64,000 nt of DNA from contig CM044960.1 in assembly GCA_024516035.1 (NCBI GenBank), forward strand, positions 20,786,668 to 20,850,667, in the 5' to 3' direction. A program made the translations under genes and the position numbers. The notes under the pieces were generated by a model that was given only the letters and a program-made list of their open reading frames with translations, was not told the DNA's origin and ran no database searches. Positions 10,297 to 20,300 of the stretch are shown here, in pieces (within the stretch, counting starts at the first letter, position 1; every line of letters starts with the position of its first letter). This DNA is from Bactericera cockerelli. Taxonomy: Eukaryota > Arthropoda > Insecta > Hemiptera > Triozidae.

Positions 10297-10594
10297 TATA
10301 TACAAGTATAATGTAAGTAAGTACATTTTGAGACTTAATTCTACAATTAATAAATAAAAATCATACACTTAAAGACTTGATTCTATCACAACATTAAACA
10401 CTACACCACCTAAAAAAAGCCATTGCTTCTGATCATACTCACATAAATTCTTCAACCACAATGACTCATGGATACAAAAAGCAAGTGAAAAACACATATT
10501 AGTAAAGTTACTCATACCAAGTATGGTGAGGTAACATTCAAACATAACCATTCACACCTTGCAGTATGATAATGATACATCGGATATCACTTAC

Positions 10595-10690
10595 CGATCC
10601 CTTTTTACCGGGGAAACTAAAAAACACATCGGGGCCGTTGCGTTGCGGCATCTGCCTGAGCACATTGAGCAATTTAGTGGAATGTCGGGG
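10595..10690 (-). CDS. Nbea: Neurobeachin (rugose/Nbea) exon
   Basis: The exon has 96 bp, 32 codons in phase 0. The acceptor is at 10691-10693 (ctctgtttcag) and the donor GT at 10593-10594 (tcggtaagtgat). The translation runs [19 protein letters not shown] then [35 protein letters not shown] is a signature of neurobeachin/LRBA at the junction of the armadillo-like region and the lectin domain; the W is the last codon of exon 15196-15296. A 33-copy minisatellite begins 26 bp upstream of its acceptor. Confidence 0.97.
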
Positions 10691-10716
10691 CTGAAACAGA
10701 GGAACGACAAGGACAT

Positions 10717-11842
10717 GGTTAAATCTACTAGACAAGGGAAGGGGCACATCTACTAGACAAGGGAAGGGGCACATCTACTAGACAAGGGAAGGGTTACATC
10801 TACTAGAAAAGGGAAGGGTTACATCTACTAGACAAGGGAAGGGTTACATCTACTAGACAAGGGAAGGGGCACATCTACTAGACAAGGGAAGGGGCACATC
10901 TACTAGACAAGGAAAGGGTTACATCTACTAGACAAGGGAAGGGTTACATCCACTAGACAAGGGAAGGTTTACATCTACTAGACAAGAGAAGGTTTGGATC
11001 TACTAGACAAGTGAAGGGTTACATCTACTAGACAAGAGAAGGGTTACATCTACTAGACAAGAGAAGGGTTACATCTACTAGACAAGAGAAGGGTTACATC
11101 TACTAGACAAGAGAAGGGTTACATCTACTAGACAAGAGAAGGGTTACATCTACTAGACAAGGGAAGGGTTACATCTACTAGACAAGGGAAGGGTTACATC
11201 TACTAGAAAAGGGAAGGGTTACATCCACTAGACAAGGGAAGGGTTACATCTACTAGACAAGGGAAGGGTTACATCTACTAGACAAGGAAAGGGTTACATC
11301 TACTTGACAAGGGAAGGGTTACATCTACTAGTGTGTATGATTTTATTTGTGGTGAAGCACAAGGCCTCTTCACAATTTTTGTGGGTAGCGCAGCATTGCT
11401 AAAAGCCTCCTTCACATTTCGAATTATTCTAGTATATTCATTTCTTTTTACTCTGGTAATGCCGCCACTGGTCGTTACTCATACAAGTAACTACTCATTT
11501 TTCCTCACAAGGTATGAGTGGACCCCGAACATCCAAGTACAGAGCAGAAATATTCCTGCTCCGCTGGGAATCGGACCCAGGTCACCATGCGTGCAATGCC
11601 TAGCGCGCTAACTCACTCTGCCATGGTGACAAGGGAAGGGTTACATCTACTAGACAAGGGAAGGGTTAAATCTACTAGACAAGGGAAGGGTTACATCTAC
11701 TAGACAAGGGAAGGGTTACATCTACTTGACAAGGGAAGGGTTACATCCACTAGACAAGGGAAGGGTTACATCTACTAGACAAGGGAAGGGTTACATCTAC
11801 TAGACAAGGGAAGGGTTACATCTACTAGACAAGGGAAGGCAT
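10717..11842 (-). repeat. 25-bp minisatellite, about 33 copies, abutting a splice acceptor
   Basis: On the minus strand the consensus unit is tgtaacccttcccttgtctag plus taga. I count about 25 units between 10717 and 11330 and about 8 after the SINE insertion (11631-11842), with few substitutions (gagaagg, ggggcac, aaaaggg variants). Each unit carries a branch-point-like tgtaac, a pyrimidine run and an AG. The array ends 26 bp from the exon at 10595-10690. Its edge unit contains tttaacc, a good candidate for the real branch site, 29 nt upstream of that exon. Confidence 0.95.
11331..11630 (-). mobile_element. tRNA-derived SINE (family 2) inserted in the minisatellite
   Basis: The 300-bp copy is about 90 percent similar by eye to the SINE at 23964-24277. 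Its minus-strand head is gtcaccatggcagagtgag with ggcattgcacgc downstream, and its B box has mutated to ggtccgattcc. It splits a minisatellite unit (left flank acatctacta, right flank aagggaagg). No clear target duplication is visible, and the first bases of the SINE head (tagta) seem to be missing. Confidence 0.88.
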
Positions 11843-12222
11843 ACTTTCTTGTTGGCTGACACGATGGATACTGTGGAAGCTAGATATGAGAGAACTCAAG
11901 GGACCCGTTTTTTTTTCCAGTTTGCTCTTATAAAAAGGTTATTTTTCTTTATAGAGAGGTAAATTTGACATGAAAATTGTTCTCTTATATCCAGGTTCGA
12001 ATGTATACAATTTCTCGTAATATTGTTGGAGTAAAGCTACGTCTAGCGAGGTAGAGGTTCATATTGGTTTAAATAGAGAGACCCTGTAAAGAGAAGACAG
12101 GACGTGATAAGATTAATAGAGCAAAGCGACAGCATAGGAGACAGGAGACATGGAGGGAGAGAGAACAAAACGCTCAGAATGTGGGAGTAGGAGGGAGATA
12201 AAGACAACGAGAAGGCTTTGTG

Positions 12223-12395
12223 TATGTGTGTGTGTGTGTATGTGAGTGAGTGAGAGAGAGTGAGAGAGTGAGAGAGAGAGAGAGAAAGAGAGAGAGAAAA
12301 CAGGAAGGATAAGCAAGGTTAAACAAGAAAATAAAGTCAAAGAGAAAATAAGGTAAGCAGACATGTCAAAAAGAAATATGGTGCACATACTCGTA

Positions 12396-12467
<72 letters not shown>

Positions 12468-12480
12468 TGAGAGAAAGAGA
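12223..12480. repeat. GT and GA microsatellite cluster
   Basis: A GT/GTAT tract at 12223-12240, GA-rich repeats at 12241-12300 and a pure GT tract at about 12398-12457 running into GA. The 139-residue Ser/His/Thr-rich minus-strand frame across it is an artefact. Confidence 0.95.
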
Positions 12481-13305
12481 GACATAATGAAGAGACAGGC
12501 AAAGAGTGAGAAACGAGACACACGATAGTCATATAAGAGAAGCTTTTAAAATTCCAGCGAAAAAGCCACTCAAAGCTTTATGTTCTGCCCTTAGAATCAA
12601 CTGGAGTAAGAAACATGTGTACATGATTATTTGAAAGAGAATCAATGAAATTTCCATTGATACAAAATATATTTCGTCTCCAACATTTCTCAATGCCGAT
12701 TTCCTTTTCCTCTTTCACATGCCTCTATTACCCTGTCTCCTCCTCTCTCCCACTCATGTCATGTATAATTTCATCACATCTGCGTAAATAATATTACTTC
12801 TAATCTACATTAGTCCACTGGGAGGATTCACTCATTCAGATTAACTTATATGTCCTTAGTTTTTCATCAGATTGGTGGTTTTACCTTCCACCTAATGGGA
12901 ATAGCACTAGGTAACAATTATAAACCTAACCTAGCCTGAATTGAGTCGGTAATGTAAATACAATACATACTACACATTAGCCTACTAAATTAGAAATTGG
13001 AAAGAAAATTTCATAAGATATAAAATCTACCTATAGAAATGCTTGGGGTTTTTCTTTTTTTATTATATTATGTATAGGTTGTATAATATCAAGAAGGTGC
13101 TTGCAAATAAACCATTTTTCTTTCAAGTGTGTCTGCTCGTCCCTTAGTCTTGCAGTCTAGTTGACGTCTGAGTGGAGATGGAGGGGAGATACATTGTCAA
13201 GATGTTCAGGGTACATGACGGAATAAGAAGAGAGGGAACTATCTCACAAAGCTCTCTCATGATTCATGCCAGAAACAACTATTCATGTACTACATAATTA
13301 TATTG

Positions 13306-13596
13306 TTGTAAAACACCTAAATTAGTAATAAGTGTTTGGTGTTTTTCTCCTAATGAGACAGTTGTTTTCAATGAAAAACGTGACTGCGAAAACACATTCA
13401 ATATAATATGAATTTGAACACATTCATTATACCCAAAAACACATTCATCATACCACTAGGGCATTCAAGCAATACACGAGCGCTAATATGACGAATCCTT
13501 TTGGAACTAACATTCCTAATCAGGGAGAAAAACATCAAATACTTATTTCCAAATTAGGTGTTTTCAAACACCTAACATTTTCAGGTGTTTTACAAA
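13306..13596. mobile_element. Small inverted-repeat (MITE-like) element
   Basis: The left arm ttgtaaaacacctaaattag...gtttttctcctaat pairs with aggagaaaaa-type sequence and aattaggtgttttcaa near 13520-13567, and again with caggtgttttacaa at 13582-13595. The arms are diverged, about 55 bp. I see no certain target duplication. Confidence 0.55.
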
Positions 13597-15195
13597 AAAA
13601 TTTCAGAGGTCATCAAAATTAAAATTGCCAAGCAAAGTAGATGCATGACTAATATGGAACAAAAGAAGGTGAAACTATTGAAAGTGAAAGGTAAATTCAA
13701 TGCTACCAGCTTTCTGAAAAGGACGAAGTGAGCAAGAGAGTAAGAAAGAACAAACAAAGAAACTTGAGCAGAAGAAATAGAAACAAAATAAAGATAAGGA
13801 GGAGGGAAGGGAGATAACTAATTACTTTGACTTTTATTCTGTTACGCCAACATGTGGGCCAAGTGGCAAAGGTTGAAGAAGAGAGGAGGAGCAACACCCT
13901 CCCCCCCTAATTAACAGAAGTGTAAAGGAAATTAAAGTAAAAGAAAGAAGTGGCCTCAACAATATAGTTTCTGGGAAGAGGTCTCCTTCTTTTTCTTGAC
14001 GGCCATCTTCTTCTCCCACGCTTACTTGTGTACATGTCACTACTTGTAAGAACAAGTTTCTATAGGACAGCATGTTTTCCATGCTTTTCCTCTTCATGTA
14101 GAGAGCTCCTTTCTTTATATTTACAATTTTACACCTTTCAGGAGGGAAACTACTCTACCTGCACTCAACATGAGCTGTGAATGGCTTGCTGTGAATACAG
14201 TGGTAGACTCACTCATAATTCTATTGTGAGTTTCAATGCAAAAATATTTCTGCGAGCGATTCATTATTTTTAAAATGGCATTATGAAGGCAGAAATTAAT
14301 GATGAAAATAATTATCGTGAAACTAATGATGCAAAAAAAGTTCGAGGCAAGTTATTTAGAAGCTCTTATAACTATGTCCTTTCAAACCTATTTAAATTCT
14401 GTTATACTGAATACCCTGCATAACCTCTTAATGAACAAGTAGATAGTTACTCGGTTGTTTTCCCAATGCTCATTCATCCAAATAACACTTGTGGCTTGCT
14501 AAGATTTGAATCCACCCTGTATAAGGTTAACCAAGATGTACGTGTGAGAGCTTCAAAGGAGGCGACGCCATCTTCACAAAGGAGAAAAGAGTAATAAAAC
14601 TAGAAGGAAGTGGCGCAGAAGAAAAGGACGGGACAGAAAAAGAAATTAAAACAAAGGAGAGATATTATCTTAATTGCTCAGACTTGCCAGAATAAGGGTT
14701 CCGGGTTATACAAGCCCTGACTTTTCAATTGAGAAGGAAAGGGGGTTTTAACCTCGACAATGCTTCAACGAACTGACCTTTTCATGACCTCAGAGGTGTT
14801 TTGCTTTGCTTTCCGATTAATAATGAATGGAGCTTGTGCTCGCTTTCTAACAGGAACAGTTCCATACCTCTATCCTTTTAGAATCATTGTTTGTATTTTA
14901 ATTATGTTTTTGTATCTATCGATACTAAAACATAATTATTCTGATTGATTTTCAGGAATCATGAAATATGGACGATTATTTAATCTGCATATTTTTTTTT
15001 CTTCTGTTTCTCAATAATACTTTTTTTACTCCGCAATTCTATTGAATATGTCGATGTTCTGGGTGTCAATTTGTCAAATATAGTTTCATATTTCAAAATT
15101 ATAGCTCTTTACCTTATAGCTGTTATGTACACTGATTTTGACTTTTTGGACAAATATTGTTTTACAAGACCTTAACTTTGACTATTCATACTTAC

Positions 15196-15296
15196 CCATT
15201 TATTATTCACAGCCTTCATGGCAGCAAAGAATAGTTTCAACTCTTTGACGGTAATACTATAGCTGGCCAGAACGCCCATCATGTCGATTAGAAGAT
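15196..15296 (-). CDS. Nbea: Neurobeachin (rugose/Nbea) exon
   Basis: The exon has 101 bp: two bases (AT) completing the GAT codon split from exon 19041-19167, then 33 codons. The acceptor is at 15297-15299 (gttggttgcag) and the donor GT at 15194-15195 (tgggtaagtatg). The translation runs [20 protein letters not shown] then [31 protein letters not shown] is among the most conserved strings of the N-terminal armadillo-like region of neurobeachin/LRBA. Both splice sites are strong and lengths match vertebrate relatives. Confidence 0.97.
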
Positions 15297-18200
15297 CTGC
15301 AACCAACAAGAAGGTAGGTAAGTAAATTCTCATAATTCGAACAATAGTAAAAAAAAAAAATTATTAAAAAAAAGGTATGAATTGACAAAAGGCGATGATA
15401 ATAAGTATAGAATGTATTGTATCCATGCAATGATAGTAAAATTACTAACTCGAGATGTGCTTATTGCTAATGGAAGTTTTCTTCCTTGGACCTCCAAAAA
15501 GTGGCCTTTAGCAACAAAATGAAAAGGAGCACTTAACGTTATAATTCAATCCCCCAGGTGTCGGTTAGCTCATCTCCAAAATTATAAATATAAGTAGATA
15601 TCAATTTCTGTACTGCTGTGGAACAAGTAACATCCAATAGGTTGACACTTAATAACTTGAAAGGATGAGAAATACCTGTTGTTATTCAAACAAAATTGTG
15701 AAGAAGTAAAATTGCTGTATTTTGTTTGATATAAAAAGTATGGAAGTACTTCGACGAGAGATTTTAACTTTCTCTGTGAAGAGAAATATAAAAACCCTAT
15801 TATTAGTACATTTCTGTAAGTAGCTAGGATCAGAAGAGAGGGATATACTATAAGGATCCGCTTCTCGGGAAAGAATGTGGAACGCCTGATAACAAATCCC
15901 ATGGGTTTCTTCATTGAAAATAATGTAGTTACCGAACAAATAAAGACCACACTTGAAGGTGACAAAAGTAGAAATCATAATAATGAGATTTTCTCCCCCC
16001 CCCCCCTATTTATCATGATGTGTTTTTATTATGATTTCATACTTCAATGAGTGTGACGGGGAAAAGGGTCAGAATTTTTTTCAGCAAAAGAGAAGAAAAC
16101 GGTATCCGAACAATAACATCTTAGATTTGATGTTTCATTTTTCTTCTGCTCTCTCTACCTTTGTATTTGTTTTCCTTCAAGGGGAATTGCTGTCCCTTTC
16201 GGAAAATTGAAAGAAAATATTTGTTCTTATTGTACGCTATTTTCTTCTGCGAGTTCAGGATGAAGCTAGTTCCAGGAAAAATTTCCATAGTAATACATTT
16301 ATATAAATAAATATTGAAAAGTATTTTACAACTATTCTACAAAGTATCTCTAAAAGATGAAAAAGAGAAAAATAAGAGCATTATTGAGTTTGTTCGTTTT
16401 GAGAAGGAGAAAAGCTCCAGTTTATACCTATAGGGAAAGATCAATGAATAAAATTGAAATACTTCGACAACAATAAGGGGAAGTGACTAGAGCTATAGGG
16501 AAAATATAACAATAACAACAAATGATTGGTAAAAATAAATTCAATGGTCTAAAAAATAAATACTTACTCACGAACAAAGAGAAAAAGGAAAGAAAATGCA
16601 AACATACTCTTTCAAGAGTATGATTAATTTTTAACGAGGGGGAAAATTTGAAAAAGAAAAATTAATTCAAAGATAAAAGAATTAAATAATAGGTAATTAA
16701 GTGTATTATTGTATATGTATTCAAAATAAAGAAATTAGAATACGAAATGTACTTTAGCACATAGCAAAACATGAAAATCTGTTTTCAAAATCTGTCGCTG
16801 CAGTGCGGAAGGCGCGGCGTTTATATCTATCAATGAATTAAATTCCTCTAAATCTACCCACCACCATCCGCGATAAAGATCATAGCTAGGTGAGGTGTCT
16901 GATACTTACAGACCCCCACTGGAAAGACCATAGCTAGGTGAGGTGTCTGATACTTACAGACCCCCACTGGAAAGACCATAGCTAGGTGAGTTGTCTGATA
17001 CTTACATACCCCCACTGGAAAGACCATAGCGAGGTTAGGTGTCTGATACTTACAGACCCCCACTGGAAGGATCATAGCTAGGTGAGGTGTCTGATACCTA
17101 CAGACCCCCACTGGAAAGATCATAGAGCTAGATGAGGTGTCTGATACTTACAGACCCCCACTGGAAAGATCATAGAGCTAGATGAGGTGTCTGATACTTA
17201 CAGACCCCCACTGGAAAGATCATAGAGCTAGATGAGGTGTCTGATACTTACAGACCCCCACTGGAAAGATCATAGAGCTAGGTGAGGTGTCTGATACTTA
17301 CAGACCCCCACTGGAAAGATCATAGAGCTAGATGAGGTGTCTGATACTTACAGACCCCCACTGGAAAGATCATAGAGCTAGATGAGATGTCTGATACTTA
17401 CAGACCCCCACTGGAAAGATCATAGAGCTAGATGAGGTGTCTGATACCTACAGACCCCCACTGGAAAGATCATAGAGCTAGGAGAGGTGTCTGATACTTA
17501 CAGACCCACACTGGAAAGATCATAGAGCTAGATGAGGTGTCTGATACTTACAGACCCCCACTGGAAAGATCATAGCTAGGTGAGGTGTCTGATACTTATA
17601 GACCCCCACTGGAAAGATCATAGAGCTAGATGAGGTGTCTGATACTTACAGACCCCCACTGGAAAGATCATAGAGCTAGGAGAGGTGTCTGATACTTACA
17701 GACCCACACTGGAAAGATCATAGAGCTAGATGAGGTGTCTGATACTTACAGACCCCCACTGGAAAGATCATAGAGCTAGATGAGGTGTCTGATACTTACC
17801 AGCCACCACTGGAAAGATCATAGAGCTAGATGAGGTGTCTGATACTTACAGACCCCCACTGGAAAGATCATAGAGCTAGATGAGGTGTCTGATACTTACA
17901 GACCCCCACTGGAAAGATCATAGAGCTAGGAGAGGTGTCTGATACTTACAGACCCACACTGGAAAGATCATAGAGCTAGATGAGGTGTCTGATACTTACA
18001 GACCCCCACTGGAAAGATCATAGAGCTAGATGAGGTGTCTGATACTTACCAGCCACCACTGGAAAGATCATAGAGCTAGATGAGGTGTCTGATACTTACA
18101 GACCCCCACTGGAAAGATCATAGAGCTAGATGAGGTGTCTGATACTTACAGACCCCCACTGGAAAGATCATAGAGCTAGATGAGGTGTCTGATACTTACC

Positions 18201-19040
18201 AGCCACCACTGGAAAGATCATAGAGCTAGATGAGGTGTCTGATACTTACAGACCCCCACTGGAAAGATCATAGAGCTAGGAGAGGTGTCTGATACTTACA
18301 GACCCACACTGGAAAGATCATAGAGCTAGATGAGGTGTCTGATACTTACAGACCCCCACTGGAAAGATCATAGAGCTAGATGAGGTGTCTGATACTTACC
18401 AGCCACCACTGGAAAGATCATAGAGCTAGATGAGGTGTCTGATACTTACAGACCCCCACTGGAAAGATCATAGAGCTAGATGAGGTGTCTGATACTTACA
18501 GACCCCCACTGGAAAGATCATAGAGCTAGATGAGGTGTCTGATACTTACCAGCCACCACTGGAAAGATCATAGAGCTAGATGAGGTGTCTGATACTTACC
18601 AGCCACCACTGGAAAGATCATAGAGCTAGATGAGGTGTCTGATACTTACAGACCCCCACTGGAAAGATCATAGAGCTAGGTGAGGTGTCTGATACTTATA
18701 GACCCCCACTGGAAAGATCATAGAGCTAGGTGAGGTGTCTGATACTTATAGACCCCCACTGGAAAGATCATAGAGCTAGGTGAGGTGTCTGATACTTATA
18801 GACCCCACTGGAAAGATCATAGAGCTAGGTGAGGTGTCTGATACTTACAGACCCCCACTGGAAAGATCATAGAGCTAGGTGAGGTGTCTGATACTTACAG
18901 ACCCCCACTGGAAAGATCATAGAGCTAGATGAGGTGTCTGATACTTTACCAGCCCACTGGAAGATCATAGATGCTATAGGATGTCTGATACTTACAGACC
19001 CCCACTGAAAGATCTAAGCAAGATGAGGGTTGATACTTAC
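15297..19040 (-). other. Neurobeachin intron (3.7 kb) with a splice-donor minisatellite
   Basis: The donor-proximal 2.2 kb is the 48/50-bp minisatellite at 16875-19040. The remainder (15300-16875) is AT-rich, with a C homopolymer near 15999-16010 and two overlapping minus-strand frames at 15582-15978 that lack any recognisable domain. Confidence 0.85.
16875..19040 (-). repeat. 48/50-bp minisatellite (about 43 copies) carrying a 5' splice site
   Basis: The plus-strand unit reads gaggtgtctgatacttacag then acccccactggaaagatcat and agagctag. The first five units (from 16881) have a 48-bp period, then units are 50 bp because of an extra AG, with one 48-bp unit at 17571. I count about 43 units. 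On the minus strand each unit reads ctttccagtggtggctg (or tgggggtct) followed by gtaagtatcag. That equals the last bases and donor of exon 19041-19167. Variants are arranged in higher-order blocks: a gagag/cacact type near 17490, 17690, 17930 and 18280, and a ccagccacc type near 17800, 18050, 18200, 18400 and 18550-18600. Four units (near 17590 and 18690-18800) have lost the GT (acttata). Confidence 0.96.
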
Positions 19041-19167
19041 CAGTCCCCACTGGTCTGCGTGCGGCAGTCTATTAGGACATGCTCTATCAGGCCATTATTC
19101 TGTCACAGCCTGCAATTTCCTCACTGACTTCCAGCAGTGTTGGCGATGTTACTGACCAGATCTCCGC
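19041..19167 (-). CDS. Nbea: Neurobeachin (rugose/Nbea) exon, sequence damaged by indels
   Basis: The acceptor AG is at 19168-19169 (gttggcttgcag) and the donor GT at 19039-19040 (ctggtaagtatc). The length, 127 bp (42 codons plus one base), is exactly what the family and both neighbouring exon phases demand. Yet the frame opens with AEIWS and is then broken. Fragments in shifting frames give KSVRKLQ, GLIEHVL and RLPHAD, all in the right order for the AEIWS...KSVRNLQ...GLIE.VL armadillo-like segment of neurobeachin. I need about ten single-base insertions or deletions with a net sum of zero to restore it. That pattern, next to a tandem array, suggests uncorrected long-read sequence more than a pseudoexon. 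A 84-residue frame running through it from 19341 is intron read-through. Confidence 0.85.
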
Positions 19168-20080
19168 CTGCAAGCCAACAAGAAACCAGTCAGTTATCGA
19201 TAAAACTTTATGTGAAAGCAAATAATAATGTACCATTTTTTTTATCAATGAAATGTACCATACATTATCTATTTTACATCTACTAAACATACCAAGACAG
19301 TTGTTTAGGCTACTGCTTCCTGTGAGGCCGGAGCTGTACAAGACAGTTAGGTTAAGACTTTTATGATATTGTTATTCTTCGTTATTTACTTCTTTGACTT
19401 TAGGCAAATAAAAAGGACAAAGTATTTCGATAAATAAAATTTCTCACACATCCATTTAAATTTTGAACCATGGTCTCAAATACTAGGTATTCCTCATTAC
19501 AAGACACAGGTTGTAACCACTATTTTAAAGTCATTATAACTTTAGAACAGTGTAATAGTGGAATTATTGTAGTTTCCAACTAGCCACAATGGAAAGTATG
19601 GTGAATATGAGGAAAAACGTAATTATAATATAATTATGCACCTTTCTCCCCAGTCAACAATTCACTCGCACTTGTACACATTGTGCGGCATATCCGAGTT
19701 GGAAATTCCAAAGTCGTAACTTTCGCAAATTTGAGCCCATTACCTCATACAAGAGACTTACAAGGATTTATAATCACGTACTTAAAAGTTACTTGAACTT
19801 GGAAGTAAACTTTGAGAGTATCTAATTATTCTCTTAGAATGTAAAGTTAAAAGTTAACGCCCTCAAATTGTACTGTCAAAAGAAAACATTTCTAACGCTA
19901 TTGTGAGATTACAACTCCCGGAAATTTCAAGATAATTGGTGCGTCAGTCATGTCTATCGTACCTGATTGACAAAAGGTTCTATGGTATGACGTGAATAAA
20001 CCCTTTTACATCAAAGGAGGAAATTTTGGACAAGATATTCAAAGGTATTTCATAGTTTTTAGAAAATTCGAATACATAAT

Positions 20081-20300
20081 GTCTGTCCCGGCAGCTCAGT
20101 GGTACAGGCGGCCCTCTGTGAATCCAGAGATTCCAGAGGTCGTGGGTTCGAAACCCAGCCGGAACATGACAAGTTATCCTCCCATTTGGGATCTATACCA
20201 CAATTACCACATAATAATCTGCATTGGGCTTACTGCTGGAATAATGGAACTTTAATAGTCTTAATGGGACAGTATAAATAGGACGATATTATTATTATAA
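20081..20300 (+). mobile_element. tRNA-derived SINE (family 3), full length
   Basis: The head gtctgtcccggcagctcagt-ggtacaggcgg carries an A box, and gtgggttcgaaacccagccg a B box. The body has tcccatttgggatc and gggcttactgctggaataatg, and the tail is (att)n. Related copies are at 60772-60964 (minus) and 60150-60225 (3' part only). Confidence 0.87.

Larger units (their letters stand above)
6869..10594 (-). other. Neurobeachin intron (3.7 kb) dominated by foldback elements
   Basis: About 3.0 kb of this 3.7 kb intron is two abutting inverted-repeat elements (7261-8145 and 8150-10296). The left 390 bp contains an ATA/AAT microsatellite (7001-7020), a solo transposon-like terminus and poly-T. The right 300 bp (10297-10594) is AT-rich with nothing recognised. 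Confidence 0.85.
10691..15195 (-). other. Neurobeachin intron (4.5 kb)
   Basis: Its acceptor end holds the 25-bp minisatellite with an inserted SINE (10717-11842). GA/GT microsatellites lie at 12223-12480, a faint family-4 repeat body at about 12872-12960 and a small inverted-repeat element at 13306-13596. From 13600 to 15190 the sequence is AT-rich with purine-rich blocks and no feature I can support. Confidence 0.85.

Noticed and set aside
10717..11842. CRISPR-like array
   Set aside because: Units are contiguous with no unique spacers and lie in a eukaryotic intron; it is a minisatellite.
12113..12532. 139-residue Ser/His/Thr-rich frame
   Set aside because: It is a translation of GA and GT microsatellites with no conserved sequence.
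16854..17123. Open frame of 16-residue repeats (MVFPVGVCKYQTPHLA type) on the minus strand
   Set aside because: It exists only because the first five satellite units are 48 bp, a multiple of three. It ends where units become 50 bp, and it overlaps the intronic array. Not a gene.
20081..20170. Possible functional tRNA gene
   Set aside because: A and B boxes are present, but the sequence continues into a shared SINE body with an ATT tail and occurs in several copies. The same reasoning applies at 68, 23964, 33308 and 60772.
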